64,000 nt of DNA from an uncultured Collinsella sp. (GCA_900541715.1 UQLI01000001.1:1-64000); one strand, 5' to 3'; counted from the stretch's first letter, positions 1 to 8,103 are shown. Notes: generated by a model from the letters alone, not told the origin. Program-made: numbers and translations.

Positions 1-35
1 AGAGGTCAGAAGTTCAAATCTTCTAACGCCCACCA
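1..35 (+). tRNA. tRNA, 3' part only (5' half lies outside the window)
   Basis: The first bases form the end of a tRNA. A T-arm is visible with 5-bp stem AGAAG/CTTCT (8-12 and 20-24) around the loop TTCAAAT. It is followed by a 7-base acceptor strand AACGCCC (25-31), discriminator A32 and an encoded CCA (33-35). The D-arm and anticodon lie upstream of the window, so the amino acid cannot be assigned. The acceptor strand predicts a 5' end of GGGCGTT. Confidence 0.85.
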
Positions 36-43
36 AATGTTCG

Positions 44-79
44 CAGCTCAGAGGCATCGCCTCTGGGCTGTTTTGTTTT
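44..79 (+). terminator. Rho-independent terminator of the tRNA
   Basis: A 12-bp stem with one mismatch (CAGCTCAGAGGC / GCCTCTGGGCTG) closes on a 3-base loop and is followed by TTTTGTTTT. It starts 9 bases after the tRNA CCA end. Confidence 0.8.
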
Positions 80-80
80 G

Positions 81-116
81 GTCGCCAAATGGGTCGCCAA
101 ATACGTCACCAAATTT
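81..116 (+). repeat. Three tandem 12-bp repeats next to a tRNA
   Basis: Units GTCGCCAAATGG, GTCGCCAAATAC and GTCACCAAATTT lie head to tail. The last shares CACCAAAT with the tRNA 3' end (31-38). Such repeats near a tRNA 3' end can be remnants of an integrase C-terminus or attachment site, but no integrase is present here. The following 117-440 holds no convincing gene, RNA or repeat that I can identify. Confidence 0.6.
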
Positions 117-441
117 CGAGTTTTTGATCTTCCGGGATGCTTCTCAGTAGTCATCCGAGGAAACTCTCATCTTCTCCGTTTGCATACACATATCTTTCAA
201 GGATTCGTGCCGCGGTTGCATGAGGCTCGGCAAGGCACGACCGCAACATGTTGGTCAAGCATAATCTTTTGGATTCTTTTGGCGTGAGCGGCTTGGTTTT
301 GGTAGGATTTGTCAGCGGCTTGACTAAGGGGGTTTTATAACTGCCATGCAGGTAGCCGTGTTGGTAACGTTTTACCGACTTGTCAAATACCCCTCATTTT
401 TAATGCGTCTGCAAAATGACCAATTGCTTTGACCTGCTGAA

Positions 442-457
442 ACACTATATGTTGTGT
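442..457 (+). promoter_or_regulatory. NrdR box upstream of nrdD
   Basis: The sequence ACACTATATGTTGTGT closely fits the NrdR operator consensus (acaCwAtATaTwgtgt). A weaker second copy, ACAGGATATAGATGCC, lies at 476-491. NrdR is the ATP-cone repressor of ribonucleotide reductase genes and normally binds paired boxes over the promoter, which is the arrangement seen here. The second box is degenerate and its spacing is slightly long. Confidence 0.7.
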
Positions 458-487
458 TTGACCTAAAAAAAGAATACAGGATATAGA
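458..487 (+). promoter_or_regulatory. Probable nrdD promoter
   Basis: A -35 hexamer TTGACC (458-463) and a -10 hexamer TATAGA (482-487) are 18 bp apart and are interleaved with the NrdR boxes. Use of this promoter would give a leader of about 220 nt before nrdD, in which I recognise no riboswitch. Confidence 0.55.
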
Positions 488-714
488 TGCCTCTTTGTCG
501 TATGATAGATGGCAGACAGAGAACGAAGACCTTAACTGCCTCTTTTGAACGTGTCCTTGAACCGTTTGATCGGCTCCTGGGAATGTCCGCATGGAGGCTT
601 ATGGTTTATCGAAAACACAGATTGCGCGACGGCGCCGCAAGGCAGGGGCAGGCCCTGCCGGGCATCGTTTGGCTCTGAAGCGCAATGAGGCTACGACGCG
701 AAAGAGGCAAGAGG

Positions 715-2937
715 ATGAAGATCATCAAGCGCAGCGGCACCGAGGTTGTCTTTGACATCGATAAGATCGTCAATGCCATCCGCGCCGCAAACTTGGAGGT
801 CGAGGAGAGCTCTCGTCTTACCGACCGCCAGGTGGTTTATGCGGCGCAAAACGTCGCCGAGGCATGCGAGAACGCGGGCCACACCGTTTCGGTCGAGGAG
901 ATCCAGGATTTGGTCGAGGACGAGATCATGCGTCTCGACTGCTACGAGGTCGCCCGCCACTACATCATCTATCGCTATGTTCAGAGCCTGAAGCGCCAGA
1001 AGAACACGACCGACGACAAGATTCTGTCGCTGATCGAGTGCAATAACGAAGAGGTCAAGCAGGAGAACTCTAACAAGAACCCGACCGTCAATTCCGTCCA
1101 GCGCGACTATATGGCCGGCGAGATTTCAAAGGATCTGACTCAGCGTGTGCTGCTGCCCCAGGAGATCGTGGATGCCCACAATGAGGGCCTGATCCACTTC
1201 CACGATTCCGACTACTTTGCCCAGCACATGCATAACTGCGACCTGGTGAACCTGGAGGACATGCTCCAGAACGGCACCGTTATCTCGGGCACGCTGATCG
1301 AGAAGCCGCACAGCTTCTCGACTGCCTGCAACATCGCGACGCAGATTATCGCCCAGGTTGCTTCCTCCCAGTACGGCGGCCAGTCTATTTCGCTGACCCA
1401 TCTTGCCCCGTTTGTTGAGGTGAGCCGTCAAAAGATTCGCGGCGAGGTTGCCCGCGAGCTCGAGGAGCTCGGTGTTTCGGCATCTGCCGAAAAGGTCCGT
1501 GAGGTCGTTGAGGACCGTCTGCGTGACGAGATCCGTCGCGGCGTCCAGACGATTCAGTATCAGGTCGTGACCCTTATGACCACCAACGGCCAGGCGCCGT
1601 TTGTGACGGTCTTTATGTATCTCAACGAGGCCCGTACGCCCCAGGAGAAGCACGACCTTGCCATGATTGTGGAGGAGACGCTTCGTCAGCGCTATGAGGG
1701 CGTTAAGAACGAGGCTGGCGTGTGGATCACTCCGGCGTTCCCCAAGCTTATCTATGTGCTCGAGGACGATAACGTTCACGAGGATTCCCCGTACTTCTAC
1801 CTGACTCAGCTGGCTGCGAAGTGCACCGCCAAGCGCATGGTGCCCGACTACATCTCCGAGAAAAAGATGCGTGAGCTTAAGCTGTCGAAGGGCGAGACTG
1901 CGGGCAACGGCGATTGCTACACCTGCATGGGTTGCCGCAGTTTCCTGACGCCCGATCGCTCGGGCAACGGTTTTAACAACGTTGCCAACGCGTTCAACTA
2001 TGACCCGAGCAAGCCCAAGTACTATGGCCGCTTTAACCAGGGTGTTGTGACCATTAACCTGCCCGATGTCGCGCTGAGCTCGCATCAGGACATGGACAAG
2101 TTCTGGAAGATCTTCGACGAGCGCCTTGAGCTGTGCCACCGTGCCCTGCTGTGCCGTCACGAGCGCCTGATGGGCACGCTTTCGGATGCCGCGCCGATTC
2201 TTTGGCAGTACGGCGCCCTGGCGCGCCTTAAGAAGGGCGAGACGATCGACAAGCTGCTCGTGGGCGGTTATTCCACCATTAGCCTGGGGTATGCCGGTCT
2301 GTATGAGTGCGTCAAGTACATGACGGGCCACAGCCACACCGAGAAGGAAGGCACGCCGTTTGCCATGGCCGTCATGCAGCACATGAACGACAAATGCGCC
2401 GAGTGGAAGGCCGAAAGCGATATCGACTTCTCACTGTACGGCACCCCGCTTGAGTCGACGACCTACAAGTTCGCCAAGTGCCTGCAGCGTCGTTTTGGCA
2501 TTATTCCGGGTGTGACGGACAAGGGCTACATTACCAACAGCTACCACGTCCATGTGTCCGAGGAGATTGATGCTTTCGATAAGCTCAAGTTTGAGGGCAT
2601 GTTCCAGCAGCTTTCGCCGGGCGGTGCCATCTCCTACGTCGAGGTTCCTAACATGCAGGACAACCTTAAGGCTGTCATTCGCGTGATGCAGTACATCTAC
2701 GACAACATCATGTACGCCGAGCTCAACACCAAGAGCGACTACTGCCAGGTGTGCGGCTACGATGGTGAGATCAAGATTGTCGAGGATGACGGCAAGCTGG
2801 TGTGGGAGTGCCCCAATTGCGGCAATCGTGACCAGGAGAAGATGAATGTCGCCCGTCGTACGTGCGGCTACATCGGTACCCAGTTCTGGAACCAGGGTCG
2901 AACCGAGGAGATCCGCGACCGCGTGCTGCATCTCTAA
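715..2937 (+). CDS. nrdD: Anaerobic (class III) ribonucleoside-triphosphate reductase
   Basis: This 740-residue glycyl-radical enzyme reduces ribonucleoside triphosphates to deoxyribonucleotides in the cytoplasm under anoxia. The N-terminal ~95 residues are an ATP-cone allosteric domain, followed by the ten-stranded barrel. The C-terminus carries the zinc site (C677, C680, C699, C702) and the radical motif RTCGYIG with the glycyl radical expected at G718. I chose ATG 715 because it follows AAAGAGGCAAGAGG and begins with the family-typical MKIIKRSG; an in-frame start 30 bp upstream lacks such a site. The NrdR box upstream suggests repression when dATP is plentiful. The activase gene nrdG lies downstream but is separated by 426 bp of palindromic sequence. 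Confidence 0.97.
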   Translation: MKIIKRSGTEVVFDIDKIVNAIRAANLEVEESSRLTDRQVVYAAQNVAEACENAGHTVSVEEIQDLVEDEIMRLDCYEVARHYIIYRYVQSLKRQKNTTDDKILSLIECNNEEVKQENSNKNPTVNSVQRDYMAGEISKDLTQRVLLPQEIVDAHNEGLIHFHDSDYFAQHMHNCDLVNLEDMLQNGTVISGTLIEKPHSFSTACNIATQIIAQVASSQYGGQSISLTHLAPFVEVSRQKIRGEVARELEELGVSASAEKVREVVEDRLRDEIRRGVQTIQYQVVTLMTTNGQAPFVTVFMYLNEARTPQEKHDLAMIVEETLRQRYEGVKNEAGVWITPAFPKLIYVLEDDNVHEDSPYFYLTQLAAKCTAKRMVPDYISEKKMRELKLSKGETAGNGDCYTCMGCRSFLTPDRSGNGFNNVANAFNYDPSKPKYYGRFNQGVVTINLPDVALSSHQDMDKFWKIFDERLELCHRALLCRHERLMGTLSDAAPILWQYGALARLKKGETIDKLLVGGYSTISLGYAGLYECVKYMTGHSHTEKEGTPFAMAVMQHMNDKCAEWKAESDIDFSLYGTPLESTTYKFAKCLQRRFGIIPGVTDKGYITNSYHVHVSEEIDAFDKLKFEGMFQQLSPGGAISYVEVPNMQDNLKAVIRVMQYIYDNIMYAELNTKSDYCQVCGYDGEIKIVEDDGKLVWECPNCGNRDQEKMNVARRTCGYIGTQFWNQGRTEEIRDRVLHL

Positions 2938-2948
2938 TAACCATCCCA

Positions 2949-3086
2949 GGCCGCCCCGTAGCGAGGCCCCGGACCTTTACTCGCTATTTCGGACAGTCCT
3001 GGCTCACGACGGAGGCGCCACTGGCGCCTCCTGTTCGTGCGGAACTCATATCGAGCAAAGGTCCGGGGCCTCGCTACGGGGCGGCC
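2949..3086. repeat. Long intergenic palindrome between nrdD and nrdG
   Basis: A perfect 30-bp inverted repeat (arms 2949-2978 and 3057-3086, outer end GGCCGCCCCGTAGCGAGG) encloses an inner perfect hairpin GGAGGCGCC-ACT-GGCGCCTCC (3011-3031). Partial pairing continues between the two, so about 138 nt could fold into one rod. It could act as a bidirectional terminator or be a mobile palindromic repeat. No coding potential is apparent. Confidence 0.85.
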
Positions 3087-3264
3087 AAGTTGACGTAGCT
3101 GAGATGCGGCATGCGGTCTGCTCGCTCCTCGAAGTTCTTAGCGGAGATAATTCGAGCTGCAGCTGCGATTTACTTGCGATGGCGGTTGAGCCGCAACCCA
3201 GTTTTTATTAGATCTCGAACCCTATACTCGATGTTCGCTTCGTTCATTGAGTTACCCTTTGCAT

Positions 3265-3348
3265 GAGGCCGGGACATATCGTCCCGCCCGCAGTTTCGCA
3301 GGCCGAAGGCCGAGAATGTTTGAGGACGGGATGATATGTCCCGGCCTC
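3265..3348. repeat. Second intergenic palindrome, directly upstream of nrdG
   Basis: Two 24-bp arms (3265-3288 and 3325-3348), beginning GAGGCCGGGACATAT, pair with two mismatches around a 36-bp centre that contains GGCCGAAGGCC. The 3' arm ends 16 bp before the nrdG start, so the folded RNA would sit just ahead of its ribosome site. Between this and the preceding palindrome (3087-3264) I see no gene. Confidence 0.8.
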
Positions 3349-3363
3349 CCGGGAGAGTTACCT

Positions 3364-3945
3364 ATGAACTACGCGAACATTAAGTATTTCGACATTGCTG
3401 ATGGGGAAGGCGTTCGTACTTCTCTGTTTGTGAGCGGGTGCCGTCGTGGGTGCAAGAACTGCTTTAACTCTGTCGCGTGGGACTTTGCTGCGGGTGAGCC
3501 GTTCGACCGTGCCGTCGAGGACAAGATTATCGAGAGCCTCGATCATCCCTTTATTGACGGCCTGACGATTCTGGGCGGCGAGCCTATGGAGCCCGAGAAT
3601 CAGGCGGGGCTCGTTGAGTTTGTCGAGCGTGTTCGTGCCGCGTATCCTGCGGGGTCAGGAAAAACCATTTGGTGTTTTACCGGCGACGTGCTCGAGGAGC
3701 TTATGCCGGGTGGTCGTCACCATACCGAGGCGACGGACCGTATCCTTGCCTGCCTCGATATGTTGGTGGATGGCCCGTTTGTTCAGGATCTGTACGATAT
3801 CTCATTGCGCTTTAGGGGCTCGAGTAATCAGCGCGTGATTGATATGAACGCCACGCGCGCCCGTGCTGAGCGCGAGGGCGTTGCGCTTTGTGATGCGGTT
3901 GAACTTTGGCGTGATGATCCGGTCTATTCGACCCATACTATGTAG
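3364..3945 (+). CDS. nrdG: Anaerobic ribonucleotide reductase activating protein (radical SAM)
   Basis: The 193-residue protein is the radical-SAM activase that installs the glycyl radical on NrdD. The iron-sulfur motif CRRGCKNC supplies C26, C30 and C33, the CxxxCxxC pattern, and a GGEP motif follows in ILGGEPMEP. The length is a little above the ~155 residues of E. coli NrdG. ATG 3364 follows GGGAGAG at good spacing; an in-frame start at 3247 would run translation through the palindrome and give an implausible Arg-rich leader. It is the expected partner of nrdD. Confidence 0.95.
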   Translation: MNYANIKYFDIADGEGVRTSLFVSGCRRGCKNCFNSVAWDFAAGEPFDRAVEDKIIESLDHPFIDGLTILGGEPMEPENQAGLVEFVERVRAAYPAGSGKTIWCFTGDVLEELMPGGRHHTEATDRILACLDMLVDGPFVQDLYDISLRFRGSSNQRVIDMNATRARAEREGVALCDAVELWRDDPVYSTHTM

Positions 3946-3946
3946 C

Positions 3947-3976
3947 TTGTGGTCGATGCGGAGAGCGTGGTACCAT
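3947..3976 (+). promoter_or_regulatory. Possible promoter of the folate operon
   Basis: TTGTGG (3947-3952) and TACCAT (3971-3976) are separated by 18 bp and lie 34 bp before folE. The -10 is a moderate match only. Confidence 0.4.
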
Positions 3977-4010
3977 AGCGCGAACGTGAAATCGGAAAAG
4001 TGAGGCCCAG

Positions 4011-4568
4011 ATGGTCGATCAGGAAAAAGTCGAGGCCGCCATTAAGCTGTTGCTTGAGGGCATAGGCGAGGACCCAACTCGTGAGGGCCTGCTGGAGACC
4101 CCGGCGCGCGTTGCCCGTATGTATGGTGAGATCGCCGGCGGTATGGACCAGAGTGCCGAGGAGCACCTGTCCAAAACCTTTGCCGTCGCCTCGAACGACT
4201 TGGTTATCGAGCGCGACATTACGTTTTACTCGCTGTGCGAGCACCATCTGCTGCCGTTTTATGGCAAGGCTGCGATCGGCTATATCCCTAACGGTCGCGT
4301 GGCGGGTCTGTCTAAGCTCGCTCGCACGGTTGAAGTCTATGCCCGTCGTCTGCAGCTGCAGGAGCAGCTGTGTACGCAGGTTGCCGACGCCCTTATGGAT
4401 TATCTCGCTCCCCAGGGAGCGATTGTGCTCATGGAGGCTGAGCATATGTGCATGACCATGCGCGGCGTGCAGAAACCCGGCACCAAGACCGTGACGCTCG
4501 CTCGCCGCGGCGTCTTTGAGACCGATCCCGCGCTCGAGGAGCGGTTCTTTAGGATGCTGGGCCGTTAG
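4011..4568 (+). CDS. folE: GTP cyclohydrolase I
   Basis: This 185-residue cytoplasmic enzyme converts GTP to 7,8-dihydroneopterin triphosphate, the first step of tetrahydrofolate synthesis. The zinc ligands are visible as C76 and H79 in SLCEHHLLPF and C147 in EHMCMTMRG, and the length fits the family. It opens a three-gene folate cluster: the next start codon lies one base after its stop, implying translational coupling with the HD-domain protein, and folB follows. The start is ATG 4011 after a GTGAGG-type site. Confidence 0.97.
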   Translation: MVDQEKVEAAIKLLLEGIGEDPTREGLLETPARVARMYGEIAGGMDQSAEEHLSKTFAVASNDLVIERDITFYSLCEHHLLPFYGKAAIGYIPNGRVAGLSKLARTVEVYARRLQLQEQLCTQVADALMDYLAPQGAIVLMEAEHMCMTMRGVQKPGTKTVTLARRGVFETDPALEERFFRMLGR

Positions 4569-4569
4569 C

Positions 4570-5151
4570 ATGAGGGTCGTCAACGACTTTACATCGAAGA
4601 CCGATGAGGGGACGTCGCGTCGCGGCTTTATGGCTTCGGGCCTGGCCCCCTTTGGTGCCATGCCTCGCGTTGATTACATTTGTGCCAACGGGCTTTTCCG
4701 GCGGCACCTGGGCAACATTGCACAGTTGGAATCGGGGCGCATCTTCTGCCGCCACGGTATTGACCATCTGCTTGATGTCGCTCGCATTATGTGGATCAAG
4801 AATCTCGAGGAGCAGCTCGAATTTGACCGCGAGGTTGTCTACGCCACGGCACTTCTTCACGATATCGGCAAAGATGAACAGTATGAATCGGGTATATCCC
4901 ATGATGTTGCAAGCGAGCGCGTCGCTGATGCAATTCTCGGCGGCATGCCCGATGATGTTGCGTTTGCGCCAGCCGACGCCGCGGCCATTAAGACGGCCAT
5001 CTTGGGTCATCGAAAGCTGCGTGTGAACAGCCAGCCGCTCGAGCGCCTGCTCTATGCGGCCGACAAGGCATCGCGCGCCTGCTTTGCTTGTCCTGCGCGC
5101 AATGCTTGCAACTGGAGCGATGATAAAAAGAACCTGTCGATTCGCGTGTAG
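4570..5151 (+). CDS. HD-domain phosphohydrolase between folE and folB
   Basis: The 193-residue protein has HD-superfamily features: H62 in the RHGIDH segment, the paired H97-D98 in LLHDIGK, and a second HD at 111-112. Such proteins are metal-dependent phosphohydrolases. ATG 4570 is one base past the folE stop; the first ~30 residues look unconserved and M21 or M31 are alternative starts. C-terminal cysteines (CFACPARNAC) are a local oddity. Its place between the first and third enzymes of pterin synthesis makes a role in removing phosphates from dihydroneopterin triphosphate plausible. That is inference from context; YfbR-like nucleotidase activity is an alternative. Confidence 0.8.
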   Translation: MRVVNDFTSKTDEGTSRRGFMASGLAPFGAMPRVDYICANGLFRRHLGNIAQLESGRIFCRHGIDHLLDVARIMWIKNLEEQLEFDREVVYATALLHDIGKDEQYESGISHDVASERVADAILGGMPDDVAFAPADAAAIKTAILGHRKLRVNSQPLERLLYAADKASRACFACPARNACNWSDDKKNLSIRV

Positions 5152-5194
5152 TCGGTATGCGCGATCGGGGTCCTAAACAAAGGAGACGATCGCG

Positions 5195-5680
5195 ATGAGT
5201 AACAAAAAGCTACCGGAAAATGCAACCAAGGTCGAAGGCGCTGAGCTCGCCCGTCGTGGCAGGGGTGATATCTCTACCGCTACAGCGGTGCCTCATGTGA
5301 GCTATGACGACCTGCGCCATGCCGACCGTATTGTCATTGACGGTCTCGAGGTCTTTGCCAACCACGGCGTGTATCCTGAAGAGAACGCGCTGGGCCAGAA
5401 ATTCATCGTGTCCTTGGTGCTCTATGCCGACTTGCGCGCGGCGGGGGAGCACGATAACCTGGATGCCTCGATTGACTACGGCTCGGTGTGCCACGATGTC
5501 GATGGCTATCTGCGCGAGCATACGTTTAAGCTCATCGAGGCGGCAGCCGAGGGTGTGGCCCAGATGCTGCTGCGTCGTTACCCCCTGCTGCTTGGCGTGC
5601 GTGTTAAGCTCGATAAGCCTTGGGCGCCCGTCGGTCTTCCCCTGGCAAGCTGCGGTGTCGAGATCGAGCGCGTGCGCTAA
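5195..5680 (+). CDS. folB: Dihydroneopterin aldolase
   Basis: The enzyme cleaves 7,8-dihydroneopterin to 6-hydroxymethyl-dihydropterin and glycolaldehyde. The domain spans about residues 43-161, with the substrate-binding FANHGVYPEEN segment and conserved K141 in LDKPW. The protein is longer than the usual ~120 residues because of a ~40-residue N-terminal extension of unknown role. The start ATG 5195 is preceded by AAAGGAGA; a later start after this extension has no better site. No folK or folP is in the window. Confidence 0.93.
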   Translation: MSNKKLPENATKVEGAELARRGRGDISTATAVPHVSYDDLRHADRIVIDGLEVFANHGVYPEENALGQKFIVSLVLYADLRAAGEHDNLDASIDYGSVCHDVDGYLREHTFKLIEAAAEGVAQMLLRRYPLLLGVRVKLDKPWAPVGLPLASCGVEIERVR

Positions 5681-5686
5681 CCGGTT

Positions 5687-6463
5687 CTAATACGTCTCTA
5701 TGGGCGGCTGCTTGAGTCGCTGAGACAGTGCTCTATTGTTGGGGCAGTACGTGTCGAGCAGGGTGTGAAACCGCCGATTGTGGCTTGGCTCGAGCAAGTG
5801 GACAAGCTCGTGGGCGACAACCATGTCGAGGCATTCGACGGGGTAGGCGGCGAGCTCGCGCGCGATGCGAATGGCGCCGGTTTTGGGTGTGCAGGAGCCC
5901 CAGCGCGTCTTCATGCTGCGCACGGAAACGCGGGAAACGGCGACACCCATTGCGATTTCGTATGCGTGCACCATATCGCGCAGCGCCGATGTGACCTCGG
6001 ACGTATAAAGCTGGTCGATGTGGGCTTGGAACTCATCGGACGTTAGGCCGTCGAGGGCCGTGCACTGCTTTGCCTGCGCGCGCCCACTTGGCTCATCGGT
6101 ACCCATAAAACTTGCGAAGGTGGCCTGTTTGGGTCGCGGTGCGGGTGATGCAAAGTTGTGATCGAGTGCATCCTGTACCGTGATGGGCTTGCCCCAAAGC
6201 GCAATGATGGACGAGGGACTGAGCGGCTCTTGCGCTGTCGCCTGACGTTGCTCACGTTGGGCAAGTCGGCTGATAATCCAGGCGCTGTTGCGCTTCACAA
6301 ACGCTTCGATGCGCTCGCGGCTGGCGCCGAGCGGTGCGCTGGCGTGGACCTCGCCGCTCGATGTGACGCGTAGGTTAAAGTTCTTGACGCGCTTTTTGGT
6401 AACGACGACGGGGATGAGCGTTCCATCCGGTCGGGATGCGGAAATCGTAAATTGCTGCGTCAA
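5687..6463 (-). CDS. YgjP-like (DUF45) zinc metallopeptidase
   Basis: The predicted 258-residue protein carries the metallopeptidase signature HELVH at H218-H222 with a third ligand H228, preceded by the family's KTRWGSC segment. DUF45/YgjP proteins are intracellular SprT- or WLM-related putative zinc proteases of uncertain substrate. I prefer the TTG start at 6463 because GAAGGA lies at proper spacing. An ATG at 6526 would add 21 residues encoded by a GC-rich hairpin. It lies downstream of the dipeptidase on the same strand, 74 bp away. Confidence 0.8.
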   Translation of the reverse strand: MTQQFTISASRPDGTLIPVVVTKKRVKNFNLRVTSSGEVHASAPLGASRERIEAFVKRNSAWIISRLAQREQRQATAQEPLSPSSIIALWGKPITVQDALDHNFASPAPRPKQATFASFMGTDEPSGRAQAKQCTALDGLTSDEFQAHIDQLYTSEVTSALRDMVHAYEIAMGVAVSRVSVRSMKTRWGSCTPKTGAIRIARELAAYPVECLDMVVAHELVHLLEPSHNRRFHTLLDTYCPNNRALSQRLKQPPIETY

Positions 6464-6486
6464 ATGTGATCCTTCAGATTGGGGAC

Positions 6487-6520
6487 GGGCCGGCATGTCG
6501 ACCGCTCGGCATGCCGGCCC
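6487..6520 (-). other. Intercistronic hairpin between dipeptidase and YgjP-like genes
   Basis: An 11-bp perfect stem GGGCCGGCATG / CATGCCGGCCC encloses 12 bases. No T-run follows on either strand, so it is more likely an mRNA stability or attenuation element than a classic terminator. Confidence 0.5.
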
Positions 6521-6537
6521 GCTCAAGGGATGTGAAA

Positions 6538-7551
6538 TTAATAACGCTCAAAGAAGGCAAGCGCGTTGTCGCTGCAGAGCTTTTGCATCACGGTCTTGCC
6601 AAAATGCTTGGAGAGCATGTTCTGGAACTCGGGCATCATACTGGCATCGGAGAGGAAAGCGGGCACCGTGGCACCGTCCCAGTCGCCGCCGAGCGCGATG
6701 ACGTCCTCGCCGCCCAGGTCGAGCCAGTGCTCGATATGTGCCGCTAGCTGGTCGAAGGTGACGTCTGCGGCGGTTTTGTCGGTTGCGTCGTTGGAAAGGA
6801 ACTCGCTGCAGTAGTTGAGGCCGACGATGCCGCCCATGTCGCGAATGGTGCGGAACTGGTCGTCGGTGAGGTTGCGCTTGACGCCGCAAACCGCACGGGA
6901 GTTGGAGTGGCTGGCGACGAACGGGCGCGTGGCGTGGGCGACAACCTCGTCAAAGCACTCGTCGTTGAGGTGGGAGACGTCGAGCACCATGCCGGCGTGC
7001 TCCATCTGCGTAAGGGCCTCGATGCCGGCGGCGGTGAGGCCGGCGTGGGTGTCGTGGCCGCTCGCGAGCGGCCCCTGCGCGTTCCAGCTGAGTGATGACA
7101 TGAGTACGCCCAGGCTCTTGAGCACCTCGATCAGCGCGGGGTCCTCGGCAAAGAACGTGGCGTTTTCGATGGTGTGGATGCAGGCGACCTTGCCGTCTTT
7201 GAGCGCAGGGCGAATGACTGCCGCGCTGCGTACGTTGACCATGCGGTCGTGGTTGAGCATTGCCTGGCCGCTCATATGCGCCATGATCTGCGCCTGGAAG
7301 CGCGCGGCGTGGGCGGTGGGAATCTCGTCGGGGACAAACGTGGCGAAGCACTGTGCCCACGGCGTGTTGCCGATCTTTGCGAGCGAGATGGCGCAGGCGT
7401 TGCCCTCGATGAGGTCGAAATCTTGCGGATGCGTTTCGTCGCCGGGGAAATAACCGTCGGTACCGGCGGTAAAGCGCAGGTCGAGATCGAGCGTGGCCCA
7501 GCCGATGCGGTCAGCGGTGTCGCAGTGTAGGTCAAATACGGGATATGCCAT
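6538..7551 (-). CDS. Membrane-dipeptidase-family (M19) peptidase
   Basis: The 337-residue protein belongs to the renal dipeptidase family of dizinc enzymes that hydrolyse dipeptides. Signature segments are FDLHCDT at the N-terminus (H9, D11), the glutamate in HTIENATF, and the histidines of LDVSHLND and ASHSNSRAV, then GGDWDG. No signal peptide or lipobox is evident, so it is probably cytoplasmic. The ATG at 7551 follows GGAGGAACC; an upstream in-frame start adds ten residues without a better ribosome site. Confidence 0.92.
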   Translation of the reverse strand: MAYPVFDLHCDTADRIGWATLDLDLRFTAGTDGYFPGDETHPQDFDLIEGNACAISLAKIGNTPWAQCFATFVPDEIPTAHAARFQAQIMAHMSGQAMLNHDRMVNVRSAAVIRPALKDGKVACIHTIENATFFAEDPALIEVLKSLGVLMSSLSWNAQGPLASGHDTHAGLTAAGIEALTQMEHAGMVLDVSHLNDECFDEVVAHATRPFVASHSNSRAVCGVKRNLTDDQFRTIRDMGGIVGLNYCSEFLSNDATDKTAADVTFDQLAAHIEHWLDLGGEDVIALGGDWDGATVPAFLSDASMMPEFQNMLSKHFGKTVMQKLCSDNALAFFERY

Positions 7552-7671
7552 GGTTCCTCCGGTTGCAGCGTTTCTTTGCAAACTGTCTTTGAATTGTATG
7601 ACTAGGGTATAGTTAGCGCCATATGTTCATGGCGGCCCGCGTTGTGCGCCGCCCTTATCACGGAGGTTACC

Positions 7672-8100
7672 ATGTCCAACCAGGGCAAGAAGGTCAAGAC
7701 CCATTATCGTGGCACGCTCGACGACGGCACGCAGTTCGATAGCTCTTACGATCGCGGCGAGCCGCTGGAGTTCACCTGCGGCGCCGGTCAGATGATCAAG
7801 GGCTTCGACGCCGCTGTTGTCGACATGCAGGTGGGCGAGAAGAAGACCGTGCACATTCCCGCTGCCGATGCCTACGGCGAGCACAATCCCGAGATGGTCC
7901 TGACCTTCCCGGCTGAGCAGGTCCCCAATATCGAGCAGATCGAGAAGGGCATGAAGCTCTTCCTGTCCACGCCGAGCGGCATGCCCGTCCCCGCCGTGGT
8001 CATAGACGTGACGCCCGAGGCCGTGACGCTCGACGCCAACCACGAGCTCGCCGGCAAGGATCTCAACTTTGATATCGAGCTCGTCGAGGTCGAGGACTAG
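7672..8100 (+). CDS. SlyD-like FKBP-type peptidyl-prolyl isomerase
   Basis: The 142-residue protein has a split FKBP fold: an N-terminal FKBP strand region beginning GKKVKTHYRGTLDDG, an insert-in-flap domain at about residues 70-125, and the closing FKBP strand. The IF insert gives chaperone activity in SlyD proteins. Unlike E. coli SlyD there is no His/Cys-rich nickel-binding tail; the protein ends VEVED. ATG 7672 is preceded by CGGAGG, and a TATAGT -10-like hexamer lies at 7608. A UreE-like gene begins 3 bp after its stop, suggesting joint work in metal delivery or folding. Confidence 0.92.
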   Translation: MSNQGKKVKTHYRGTLDDGTQFDSSYDRGEPLEFTCGAGQMIKGFDAAVVDMQVGEKKTVHIPAADAYGEHNPEMVLTFPAEQVPNIEQIEKGMKLFLSTPSGMPVPAVVIDVTPEAVTLDANHELAGKDLNFDIELVEVED

Positions 8101-8103
8101 AGT

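Noticed and set aside
78..287. 69-codon frame beginning with the tandem repeat near the tRNA
   Set aside because: No ribosome site and no recognisable sequence after the repeat; at most an integrase-tail relic.
1126..2382. 418-codon open frame on the minus strand inside nrdD
   Set aside because: Antisense shadow caused by codon bias of nrdD; no ribosome site or recognisable domain.
3247..3363. Upstream extension of nrdG
   Set aside because: It would translate the palindrome; the ATG at 3364 has a good ribosome site and the family-typical N-terminus.
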